NCBI GenBank assembly: GCA_014804185.1
Contig: JAAVAG010000108.1
Coordinates: 1 to 7,706 of the forward strand
Direction of reading: 5' to 3'
Source: Lachnospiraceae bacterium
GTDB lineage: Bacteria > Bacillota > Clostridia > Lachnospirales > Lachnospiraceae
Length of the DNA stretch: 7,706 nt
Notes under the pieces: model-generated
The model's database searches: none
Told to the model about the DNA's origin: nothing
The model's input: the letters and a program-made list of their open reading frames with translations, nothing else
Made by a program: the position numbers and the translations under genes
In this document: positions 1 to 5,721 of the stretch, in pieces
Position numbering within the stretch: position 1 is the stretch's first letter
Layout of the letters: every line of letters starts with the position of its first letter

Positions 1-2
1 AG

Positions 3-431
3 CCCATTATTATGAAACTCAGCCCCAATGTGACGGATATCGCGGAGATGGCCAGGGCAGCGGAGGCCGCCGGGGCGGACGCGGTATCTCTGATCAACAC
101 AATTACCGGAATGAAGATTGATATCCATAAAAGGACGTTTGCCATTGCCAATAAGACCGGCGGAATGTCTGGACCTGCTATCAAGCCCGTGGCGGTGCGC
201 ATGGTCTATCAGGCCGCAAACGCGGTGAAAATCCCGGTGATCGGCATGGGGGGCATTGCGGGAGCGGAGGATGCCATTGAATTTATACTGGCGGGAGCCG
301 CTGCGGTCAGCGTGGGTGCGATGAACTTTGTCAACCCATGTGTGACGGAGGAGATCGTAACAGGGATAGAAGCTTACATGGAGAAATACGGCGTACAGGA
401 TATCAGCGAACTGGTGGGAGCCGTCAGGTAG
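3..431 (+). CDS. pyrD: Dihydroorotate dehydrogenase, type 1B catalytic subunit (3' part)
   Basis: The reading frame is open from the left edge and ends at TAG 429-431, so about 142 C-terminal residues are visible. Class 1B PyrD oxidises dihydroorotate to orotate in pyrimidine synthesis. It works in the cytoplasm with the PyrK electron-transfer subunit, which passes electrons to NAD. The visible part carries the barrel's FMN-site landmarks in order: IMKLSPNV with the FMN-contacting Lys, the NTITGMKID segment, GGMSGPAIKPVA, then the phosphate-binding GMGGIAGAEDAIEF and AGAAAVSVGA. These match the Lactococcus PyrDB pattern closely as I remember it. The catalytic Cys and the N-terminal half lie outside the window. 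No pyrE follows; the next gene is a sporulation gene with its own promoter, so pyrD is probably the end of its operon. I see no clear terminator after it. Confidence 0.95.
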   Translation, partial: PIIMKLSPNVTDIAEMARAAEAAGADAVSLINTITGMKIDIHKRTFAIANKTGGMSGPAIKPVAVRMVYQAANAVKIPVIGMGGIAGAEDAIEFILAGAAAVSVGAMNFVNPCVTEEIVTGIEAYMEKYGVQDISELVGAVR

Positions 432-451
432 GCGAAAGGACAACAAAGTAT

Positions 452-480
452 TCATACCGCGCTCTGCTCCCTCATATATT
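452..480 (+). promoter_or_regulatory. SigE-like (mother-cell sporulation) promoter
   Basis: The element TCATACC (452-458), a 14-base spacer and CATATATT (473-480) resemble the Bacillus SigE consensus KMATATT, 14-15 bases, CATACAMT, matching 5 of 7 and 6 of 8 positions. Transcription would begin near 487, about 30 bases before the GTG start of the SipL-like gene. sipL is known to be SigE-dependent in Clostridioides difficile, which fits. This is a consensus match by eye only; SigK sites look similar. Confidence 0.5.
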
Positions 481-518
481 TTCTATAAGTACACAGAAAA
501 TGTATGGAGGGAGCAGAA

Positions 519-2093
519 GTGGAACTGATCAAAAAAAATATACATATGGACCGCATCCGCTGCAGAGCGTCCAGTCAGGTGACGCTGGAGGAGGATCTGA
601 ATATCCCGGACAGCAAGCCGGACGTCAGCACCCTGATTTATGACAAGGGGCAGGTGCAGATAGAAGAAGTCAAACCCACAGGAGATCATGTGAATATCAG
701 GGGAAGGCTTTTTTTTCATATTCTGTATCAGTCCAGAGAAGAAGGACAGCAGTTGGTCTGTGTGGAGGGGAAAATACCGTTTGAGGAACAGATGTATCTG
801 GAGGGAGTACAGGGCAATGACAGCGTCCAGGTCGCGTGCCAGATGGAGGATCTTACCATAGGGAGTATCAACTCCCGCAAACTCAGTGTGCAGGCGCTGC
901 TGACGCTGCGGGCTTCCGTGGAGGAACTGTATGACGAGGAAATGCCTGTAGATCTGCATCAGGAAGAGACAGCGGACGGGGAATCTCCTCTGGAATACCG
1001 AAAAGGAACGGTGGACATTGCACAGATCGCGATACAGAAGAATGATATTTTCAGAGTACGGGAGGAGGTAGCGCTGCCGCAGAATTATCCTAATGTCTTC
1101 AGCATCCTGTGGGACAGCATATCCACGGAGGAGGTGGAGTTCCGGCCTCTGGAGGAAAAGCTATCCATTCAGGGGGAAATTCATCTTTTTGTGCTTTATG
1201 AGAGCGAGGGAGAAGAACAGTCCGTCAGAGCGTTTGAAACGGCGATTCCCTTTGGGGGAACCCTGGACTGCCATGGATGCCGGGAGGACATGATCACGGA
1301 TATCCGCTGTGAGATCGGCAGCAGGGAACTGGAGGTAAGACCTGATTTTGACGGTGAGCAGCGCATGCTGGGGCTGGAACTGGTACTGGATATCAGCATG
1401 AAGATATATGAGGAAGACAGGGTAGATATGATTTCCGATATCTACGGAGTGACCAGGCAGGTGGATACCGTGACGAGGGATACCGAACTGAAGAAGCTGC
1501 TCATGAAGATCGGCGGCAAGAGCAAGGTAGGCGATCATCTCAGGGTGAAGAGCAGCGGCGACAGAATTCTGCAGCTTCTGCACAGTGAGGGAAGAGTGCA
1601 GGTGGATTCGGAGGACATTACAGGAGAGGGGATACTGATCCAGGGCAATGTGGAAGTCCAGGTGCTGTATGTGACCGGAGACGACAGCAATCCCTATAAC
1701 TGCATCAGAGGAACGATTCCGTTCAGTTATACGATGGATGTGGCCGGCATTCAGCCGGGGGACAGCTACAGGCTGGGAACGAATCTGGAACAGCTGCAGG
1801 TGGTGATGCTGGACAGTGAGGAACTGGATGTAAAAGGCGTCTTAAGTTCTACGGCGACCGTCTTTCAAAGTGTGTCCGTACAGCTGATCACAGAGGTGAA
1901 AGTAACGCCGCTGGATATGGCAAAGCTGAACGATATGCCGGGAATGGTGGCGTACGTGGTGAAGCCAGGGGATAATCTGTGGAACATCGGCAAAAGGTAC
2001 TATGTGCCGGTGGCGCAGATCAGAGAGGTAAATGATCTTTCCGGAGACGAACTGAAACCGGGAGAGAAACTGCTGATTGTAAAGGGAGCCTGA
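519..2093 (+). CDS. sipL: SipL-like spore coat morphogenesis protein (SPOCS/DUF3794 repeats plus LysM)
   Basis: The 524-aa product has the SipL layout: a long N-terminal region with repeated SPOCS/DUF3794 modules and one C-terminal LysM. The modules lie roughly at residues 30-120, 185-275 and 340-430; each ends near an IPF motif (KIPFEEQM, AIPFGGTL, TIPFSYTM). The LysM at about 479-520 starts YVVKPGDNLWNIGKRY and ends LKPGEKLLIV. In C. difficile, SipL binds SpoIVA through its LysM domain and is needed to attach the coat around the forespore in the mother cell; that role here is inferred from homology. I chose GTG 519 because GGAGGG (506-511) lies 7 bases upstream. An in-frame ATG at 504 overlaps that ribosome site and has none of its own. 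No signal peptide or membrane segment is visible. A SigE-like promoter precedes it. Other SPOCS/LysM proteins of unknown role exist in Clostridia, so the symbol is less certain than the family. Confidence 0.85.
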   Translation: MELIKKNIHMDRIRCRASSQVTLEEDLNIPDSKPDVSTLIYDKGQVQIEEVKPTGDHVNIRGRLFFHILYQSREEGQQLVCVEGKIPFEEQMYLEGVQGNDSVQVACQMEDLTIGSINSRKLSVQALLTLRASVEELYDEEMPVDLHQEETADGESPLEYRKGTVDIAQIAIQKNDIFRVREEVALPQNYPNVFSILWDSISTEEVEFRPLEEKLSIQGEIHLFVLYESEGEEQSVRAFETAIPFGGTLDCHGCREDMITDIRCEIGSRELEVRPDFDGEQRMLGLELVLDISMKIYEEDRVDMISDIYGVTRQVDTVTRDTELKKLLMKIGGKSKVGDHLRVKSSGDRILQLLHSEGRVQVDSEDITGEGILIQGNVEVQVLYVTGDDSNPYNCIRGTIPFSYTMDVAGIQPGDSYRLGTNLEQLQVVMLDSEELDVKGVLSSTATVFQSVSVQLITEVKVTPLDMAKLNDMPGMVAYVVKPGDNLWNIGKRYYVPVAQIREVNDLSGDELKPGEKLLIVKGA

Positions 2094-2284
2094 ACCTGTG
2101 CGGTTGCAATCCGAAAGTACATTTTGTATGCAATTTATTGTAATACAAATGTACTTTCGGATTAGCAACCCTTTCCAAAATGAGCAAAATGCGGATGCGT
2201 AAGCAGACGCATGAGCGCGTATGCGCGAATTTTGCGAATGTGGGAATTGGTTGGATGCTTTTTAAAGCATCCAACCGCACAGGT
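2094..2284. repeat. Palindromic four-helix intergenic element (MITE-like repeat or structured RNA)
   Basis: The element starts at the base after the sipL-like stop codon. Its ends are a perfect 13-bp inverted repeat, ACCTGTGCGGTTG (2094-2106) and CAACCGCACAGGT (2272-2284). The interior is organised without gaps as follows. An 8-bp closing helix pairs 2094-2101 with 2277-2284. Arm 1 pairs 2102-2129 with 2143-2170 (27 bp, one bulged base on each side), and the loop can pair further through CAAT/ATTG. Arm 2 runs from about 2173 to 2246, with TTCC/GGAA at its base, GCAAAAT (2184-2190) with ATTTTGC (2229-2235), and two tip hairpins, 2195-2212 and 2215-2226. Arm 3 is a perfect 13-bp hairpin, 2249-2261 with 2264-2276. 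Closing helix, arm 1 and arm 3 abut exactly at 2101/2102 and 2276/2277. There is no T-tract, no coding frame and no obvious target-site duplication. It could be a non-autonomous mobile repeat or an RNA; I cannot name a family. Confidence 0.75.
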
Positions 2285-2319
2285 GGAAACCTTTCCTGAT
2301 TCGGATTTGAGAACAAATG

Positions 2320-2350
2320 AAACCGGCGCGGTGTACACCACGCCGGTTTT
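2320..2350. terminator. Probable bidirectional rho-independent terminator
   Basis: AAACCGGCG (2320-2328) pairs with CGCCGGTTT (2341-2349). Inside them GGTGTACACC (2330-2339) is itself a perfect palindrome, giving one long GC-rich hairpin. T-rich sequence follows on the plus strand (GGTTTTAT). On the minus strand the hairpin is followed by TTTCATTTG. It sits between the convergent SipL-like gene and the 212-aa gene, 17 bases past the latter's stop codon, so it can end both transcripts. Confidence 0.8.
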
Positions 2351-2366
2351 ATCGGTCCATCCATAT

Positions 2367-3005
2367 TTATTTTGCAGGATCGGAAGCCTCGTTGGCCTTT
2401 TTGGCCTCCTCAGCCATTTTGTCAAATTTCTCCATGACAGCGTCGTAGGTGCGCTGTGAAATATCCGGCAGATCCTTTCCCCAGGCGCCAGTTGCTTTTT
2501 TGAAGCCTTTCTCAAATGCGGCGCGCATTTTTTCAATCTGGTCGGGATCTCCCCCGGTCAGTGCCTTGGCGAAATCAATGATACGGTCCGAAGTCTGGTT
2601 GACGCCCCAATATCCGTCTTCTGCGATATCAGCCTGTGCCTGTGCCTTAGTAGCGGCATCTACGGTATATTTACCGCTGGCGAGGAATTTCCAGATATCA
2701 TTGGCGGTGCCGTACGCATTTCCCTGCTTACTGATCATCTGCTCCACCAGACTGCGCATCTGTGAAGTGCGTGCCTCAGCGTCCGCTTTCAGCTTGTTGA
2801 CCAGTTCCGTGTTGGGCTTATAAATTTTTGCTTCCTTTGCCGTTGTCGTCTCTTTGGACGGCTCATAGACGGCTCCGCTCTCCTCAGCAGCAGTTGTCTT
2901 GGTTTCTTCTGAAGCCGCCTTTTCGCTGCTCTGGGTATTAGATGCAGCGGCATACGTCTGATAGGCATTTGCAGCGGTAGCGCTGCCTACACTGTTTACA
3001 CTCAT
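2367..3005 (-). CDS. Uncharacterised Lachnospiraceae-type protein, 212 aa, probable SigD regulon member
   Basis: I do not recognise a characterised family. Residues 1-60, starting MSVNSVGSATAAN, are low complexity and rich in Ala, Thr, Ser and Glu, with no signal peptide or membrane segment. Residues 62-205 form a helical, charged domain with the conserved-looking stretches LRSLVEQMI-like (83-91), DGYWGVNQTSDRIIDFAKAL (130-149), TGGDPDQIEKMRAAFEKGF (150-168) and LPDISQRTYDAVMEKFDKM (179-197). I recall similar unnamed proteins in Lachnospiraceae; it also faintly resembles DUF5610, which I cannot confirm. I chose ATG 3005 because GGAGGG (3015-3010) lies 4 bases upstream; the in-frame ATG at 3017 overlaps that ribosome site. 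A good SigD/FliA-like promoter lies about 90 bases upstream, suggesting expression with late flagellar or chemotaxis genes. The gene is alone between a terminator and a divergent neighbour. Confidence 0.8.
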   Translation of the reverse strand: MSVNSVGSATAANAYQTYAAASNTQSSEKAASEETKTTAAEESGAVYEPSKETTTAKEAKIYKPNTELVNKLKADAEARTSQMRSLVEQMISKQGNAYGTANDIWKFLASGKYTVDAATKAQAQADIAEDGYWGVNQTSDRIIDFAKALTGGDPDQIEKMRAAFEKGFKKATGAWGKDLPDISQRTYDAVMEKFDKMAEEAKKANEASDPAK

Positions 3006-3100
3006 GGTTCCCTCCATTTCTGCATGTGTTTCATGCGATCCATCCGTGGTTTTGATTATACATCCCTGTAAAGAATGCTTTCATGATTCTTCTGACACAT

Positions 3101-3128
3101 ATATCGGCTGAATATCTGGAAAGATTTA
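3101..3128 (-). promoter_or_regulatory. SigD/FliA (sigma-28)-like promoter
   Basis: Read on the minus strand, TAAA (3128-3125), a 16-base spacer and GCCGATAT (3108-3101) match the motility sigma-factor consensus TAAA, 15 or so bases, GCCGATAW. The predicted start is near 3093, giving a leader of about 88 bases before the ATG at 3005. The exact eight-base -10 box makes chance unlikely in this short interval, but spacing is one base above the most common value. Confidence 0.6.
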
Positions 3129-3176
3129 GTACCAGTTACAACATTTCGGAAAATTTATTGAAAAAAGTCTATCCGC

Positions 3177-3206
3177 CTTACATGTCCCCGCATTTTCCTT
3201 TAAAAT
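3177..3206 (+). promoter_or_regulatory. Possible vegetative promoter for the MBL hydrolase gene
   Basis: CTTACA (3177-3182) and TAAAAT (3201-3206) are separated by 18 bases, matching the SigA consensus at 4 of 6 and 5 of 6 positions. A transcript from here would start near 3213 and carry the palindromic element 3244-3338 in its leader. The match is moderate and the region is AT-rich, so chance is possible. Confidence 0.35.
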
Positions 3207-3243
3207 AAATTTCAGAAACGACAGAAAATACAAAACAGCATCG

Positions 3244-3338
3244 GCCCTACCAATCGCAATGTGCCAAGGCACATGGAGATTTTATGTACGCGCAAGCGGA
3301 CAGAAAATGCTCTGTCGGTTATTGGCGATTGGTAGGGC
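3244..3338. repeat. Second palindromic multi-hairpin element (leader RNA or MITE-like repeat)
   Basis: A perfect 14-bp inverted repeat, GCCCTACCAATCGC (3244-3257) and GCGATTGGTAGGGC (3325-3338), encloses two further hairpins. The closing helix can grow to 17 bp through AAT/ATT with one bulged G. Hairpin A pairs ATGTGCC (3259-3265) with GGCACAT (3268-3274). Hairpin B spans 3276-3312: GAG, ATTTT, TGT and CGC pair with GCG, ACA, AAAAT and CTC around a GCAA (GNRA-type) tetraloop, interrupted by two symmetric A/G mismatches and one bulged G. The whole lies 28 bases upstream of the MBL hydrolase start. No T-tract follows the right arm, so it is not a simple terminator. It may be a cis-acting leader structure or a mobile repeat related to the element at 2094-2284. 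Confidence 0.65.
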
Positions 3339-3366
3339 AGACGCGGAACTGGAATAGGAGAGAGGC

Positions 3367-4182
3367 ATGCGCGCGACGGTTGTGGTGGACAATATCGGAA
3401 ATGACGGATTAAAGGGGGAGTGGGGGCTCTGCATTTATGTGGAGTACGGCGGAAAAAAGATTCTTCTGGACGCGGGATCCACCGGACTTTTTGCGGAAAA
3501 CGGAGAGAAACTCGAGATTCCCCTGAAAGAAATAGATTATGCGGTCTTATCCCATGCCCACTATGACCATGCGGGCGGGATCCGCCGCTTTTTCCAGATC
3601 AATGACAAAGCAAAATTCTATCTGCGGGATGCGTGTGCCGAAAACTGCTACAAAAAGATATGGCTTCTGAAAAAATACATCGGTCTGCCCAAGGGCCTTT
3701 TGGAGGAATATAAGGACAGGATCGTGTATGCATCGGGGGACTATAAAATTGCGGAGGGGATCAGCCTGATTCCGCACAAGACACAGGGATTGTCCGCAGC
3801 GGGCAGAAGAGAGAGCATGTATGTCAAAGACAGACAGGGCGGCTGGCAGCCGGACGACTTCTCTCATGAACAAAGCCTGGTGTTTGATACGCCGGACGGT
3901 CTTGTGATCTTTAACAGCTGTTCACACGGCGGGGCCGCAAATATTATCCGCGAGACAGCCGACACTTTTCCGGATAAAAAAGTGCTGGCTCTGGTGGGAG
4001 GATTTCACCTGTTCAACAAGTCGGAGGAAGAAGTGAGAGAACTTGCCGGGGAAATCAAAAACACGGGAATCCGGCATATTTATACCGGGCATTGCACCGG
4101 AAAAGTGGCATATGCGGTTCTGAAAGAAGAATTGGGAGACATTGTGGGGCAGCTGCGGGTGGGGCTGACCATGGTTTTCTAA
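3367..4182 (+). CDS. MBL-fold metallohydrolase, COG1237 type
   Basis: The 271-aa protein is a full-length metallo-beta-lactamase-fold enzyme. The metal-binding signature SHAHYDHAGG gives His63, His65, Asp67 and His68. Later ligand candidates are His187 (SCSHGG), His214 (GGFHLF) and His242 (TGHCTGK). The order HxHxDH, CSHGG, GGFHL, GHCTG is typical of COG1237, a group that includes the archaeal-type enzyme annotated as a ribofuranosylaminobenzene 5'-phosphate synthase-like hydrolase. The true substrate in Clostridia is not established and I would not assign one. It should be a soluble cytoplasmic enzyme; no signal peptide is visible. AGGAG (3356-3360) lies 6 bases before the ATG. The gene is transcribed alone, divergently from the 212-aa gene, behind a structured leader, and its stop codon falls inside a hairpin. 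Confidence 0.88.
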   Translation: MRATVVVDNIGNDGLKGEWGLCIYVEYGGKKILLDAGSTGLFAENGEKLEIPLKEIDYAVLSHAHYDHAGGIRRFFQINDKAKFYLRDACAENCYKKIWLLKKYIGLPKGLLEEYKDRIVYASGDYKIAEGISLIPHKTQGLSAAGRRESMYVKDRQGGWQPDDFSHEQSLVFDTPDGLVIFNSCSHGGAANIIRETADTFPDKKVLALVGGFHLFNKSEEEVRELAGEIKNTGIRHIYTGHCTGKVAYAVLKEELGDIVGQLRVGLTMVF

Positions 4183-4194
4183 ACCATGACTTTT
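4170..4194 (+). terminator. Possible terminator overlapping the MBL gene stop
   Basis: CATGGTTT (4170-4177) and AAACCATG (4181-4188) form a perfect 8-bp hairpin with a three-base loop, followed after two bases by TTTT (4191-4194). The TAA stop (4180-4182) sits at the loop and right arm. The stem has only three G/C pairs and the T-tract is short, so efficiency is doubtful. Confidence 0.4.
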
Positions 4195-4289
4195 AAAAAT
4201 TGCAGAGGGAGGATACTTGAAAAATATATACGCCGACATGACCAAAGAGCAGATTGTCAGTTCTTTGGTTCATCGCAATACTTTGCCTG

Positions 4290-4402
4290 CCAAATAGAAA
4301 TCCACCAACATACGCCATATTTGTCAATAACGGTGGCACAGCATTTGCTCCAGAGCAGTTCATGATCTGGGTGATGGAGTTTTTTCTGCTTGCAATTTGC
4401 TC
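4290..4402 (-). pseudogene. Fragment of a VOC (PhnB/glyoxalase-like) family gene
   Basis: On the minus strand a short open stretch reads WSKCCATVIDKYGVCWWIS (W codon at 4352-4350). This matches the C-terminal end of PhnB-like VOC proteins, whose usual form is FWSKxYGxxxDKFGxxW. The frame meets a stop codon just upstream (near 4403) and runs on without recognisable similarity to a stop at 4259-4257. No ribosome site or rest of the family's roughly 130-140 residues is visible in any frame here. This suggests a decayed remnant. The remainder of 4183-4596, about 410 bases, contains no intact gene I can support. Confidence 0.4.
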
Positions 4403-4596
4403 CTTATCGTGATACCCTGAATACAGGCAACGAATTCAAATTCTATTACTATTCTATAGGCTGCGACGGCCTTTTCTGTAATTTCGAACTTCTTGCTGGG
4501 CGGGAGCCTTTATCCCAGGAAATTTCATCCACAGACCATAGCAGGAAGGGCGATTACCTTTCCTGCAGTATTTGTTTTGAAAGGAAAGGTGATTTT

Positions 4597-5646
4597 ATGA
4601 AAGAAGTGAAAGAACCAAAGACACCGGTGGAAATCAGCGTAAATGCGCCGCATGATAAAGGATATAAGAAAAGTCTTTCAAAGCCGGGAGAATTTCTGCA
4701 TTTTCTCCGAAAATATGTGAAAGCAGACTGGGCGATGGACCTGAAAGAATCTGATTTGAGCCTCTGCGACAAGGAAATGCTGGAAAGAGACTATGAAGGT
4801 AAGGAAGCTGATCTGATTTACAGAGTAAATATGTCGGAAGGCAAGGAAATATTTATTTTTATCCTTCAGGAACTGCAGTCGTATGTGGATCACACGATGA
4901 TATTCCGCATTCTGGTATATGTGGTGAATACGTTGGTAAAGTATTTTCTGGATGTGGATAAGAAAGAACGGGAAAGGGCAGATTTCCGGCTTCCGGCCAT
5001 GGTTCCCATTGTTTTTTATAATGGTTCGGAGCGCTGGAGTGCCGTAACAGATTTAAAGAGTTATCAAAACAACGGTACTATTTTTGGAAATCATATTCTG
5101 AATCTGGAATATTATCTGGTAAATCTGGCAGACATCGGGGAAGAATACATTCTTTCTACAAATACTGTATTGGATAACATTATGTACTGCGACAAATCCA
5201 GAAAGAAGCTGGAACTGGCAGGAGCGATACGAACCGCATACGGCAGAGTGCAGGAACTGGGTCTGCAGGAGCGGGAAGAATTTCGCAACTGGGTCAAATA
5301 CATACTGCTGTCGGTCTGTGGCAATAAAGAAGCCGTGGTGGAGGAAATTTTAAACTGGGCCGGAAACGGAGAGGATGATATGGCATTTAAGTATAATATT
5401 ATCAAGGCATTCGAGGAAGAACGTGAGGAAGGAAAAGCGGAAGGAAAAGCAGAAGGAAAAGCAGAAGGAAAAGCGGAAGATATTATAGATTTGCTGGAGG
5501 AATTCGGTGATGTTTCGGAAAAACTGCGGGAGAAATTGTATGCCCAGAAGAATCTGGATATTCTCAAAAAATGGGTGAAGCTGGCTGCGCGTTCTCAGAC
5601 GATCGAAGAATTTGAAGATGTTATTTCAGAGGATATTTATGAGTGA
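4597..5646 (+). CDS. Rpn family recombination-promoting nuclease / Transposase_31-like protein
   Basis: The 349-aa product has the Rpn/YhgA-like layout. It begins with a PHDKGYKKSLS segment (18-28; the family's HDKxFK start). The nuclease-type core follows: Asp72 in EADLIYRV, then Glu92 and Gln94 in FILQELQSYVDH, which fit the PD-(D/E)XK pattern. MVPIVFYNG (135-143) is also typical. The tail has GKAE repeated four times (279-294), a linker commonly seen in this family, and a helical end. E. coli Rpn proteins are DNA endonucleases that promote recA-independent recombination; many homologues are annotated as putative transposases, but no transposition activity is implied here. I chose ATG 4597 because AAAGG-rich ribosome-site sequence (4581-4591) lies just upstream and family homology begins there. 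The frame is open back to 4390, but that part looks non-coding. The gene stands alone, downstream of a decayed region, and ends before a terminator. Confidence 0.87.
   Translation: MKEVKEPKTPVEISVNAPHDKGYKKSLSKPGEFLHFLRKYVKADWAMDLKESDLSLCDKEMLERDYEGKEADLIYRVNMSEGKEIFIFILQELQSYVDHTMIFRILVYVVNTLVKYFLDVDKKERERADFRLPAMVPIVFYNGSERWSAVTDLKSYQNNGTIFGNHILNLEYYLVNLADIGEEYILSTNTVLDNIMYCDKSRKKLELAGAIRTAYGRVQELGLQEREEFRNWVKYILLSVCGNKEAVVEEILNWAGNGEDDMAFKYNIIKAFEEEREEGKAEGKAEGKAEGKAEDIIDLLEEFGDVSEKLREKLYAQKNLDILKKWVKLAARSQTIEEFEDVISEDIYE
5431..5478 (+). repeat. Four tandem 12-bp repeats inside the Rpn-like gene
   Basis: The unit GGAAAAGCRGAA occurs four times in perfect register (5431, 5443, 5455, 5467), with only a G/A difference at the third base of the Ala codon. 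It encodes GKAE repeats near the C-terminus. Such in-frame units could change number by slippage or recombination without breaking the reading frame. Confidence 0.9.
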
Positions 5647-5656
5647 AAACATAAGG

Positions 5657-5695
5657 GGAGGGCAGCACGATCCGGTGCGGCCCTCCGGTGTTTTG
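5657..5695 (+). terminator. Rho-independent terminator after the Rpn-like gene
   Basis: GGAGGGC (5657-5663) pairs with GCCCTCC (5680-5686), and inside it GCAC (5665-5668) pairs with GTGC (5675-5678) around a six-base loop, with one A/G mismatch between the two helices. TTTT (5691-5694) follows shortly after. It lies 10 bases past the Rpn stop and between convergent genes. On the other strand the hairpin is followed by a looser T-rich stretch, so it may also stop the FlxA-like operon. Confidence 0.7.
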
Positions 5696-5721
5696 TAAGA
5701 TGGTCTGAGAAGTGTGGCGGG

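Noticed and set aside
478..501. 7-bp inverted repeat ATTTCT-type hairpin (478-484 with 495-501) before the SipL-like gene
   Set aside because: The stem has mostly A/T pairs with an 10-base loop; too weak to call an operator or terminator.
2102..2170. Arm 1 of the palindromic element as a simple rho-independent terminator for sipL
   Set aside because: The stem is long but no T-tract follows the right arm (next bases CTTTCC); the GC-rich hairpin at 2320-2350 is the better terminator.
483..2364. Several 108-158-residue minus-strand frames opposite the SipL-like gene and the palindromic element
   Set aside because: They are antisense to a well-supported gene or to the repeat, show no domains, and lack ribosome sites.
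3055..3060. TATAAT on the minus strand upstream of the 212-aa gene
   Set aside because: No acceptable -35 element at 16-18 bases and no extended -10 TGn. The SigD-like box upstream explains the region better, though a secondary start is possible.
4217..4297. Short TTG-started frame (26 aa) behind an AGGGAGG sequence
   Set aside because: The ribosome site spacing is only 4 bases, the start is TTG, and the peptide shows no recognisable features. It overlaps the region of the VOC remnant on the other strand.
4390..4596. 69-residue N-terminal extension of the Rpn-like gene
   Set aside because: It has no ribosome site and no family similarity. Homology starts at ATG 4597, which has its own upstream purine-rich site.
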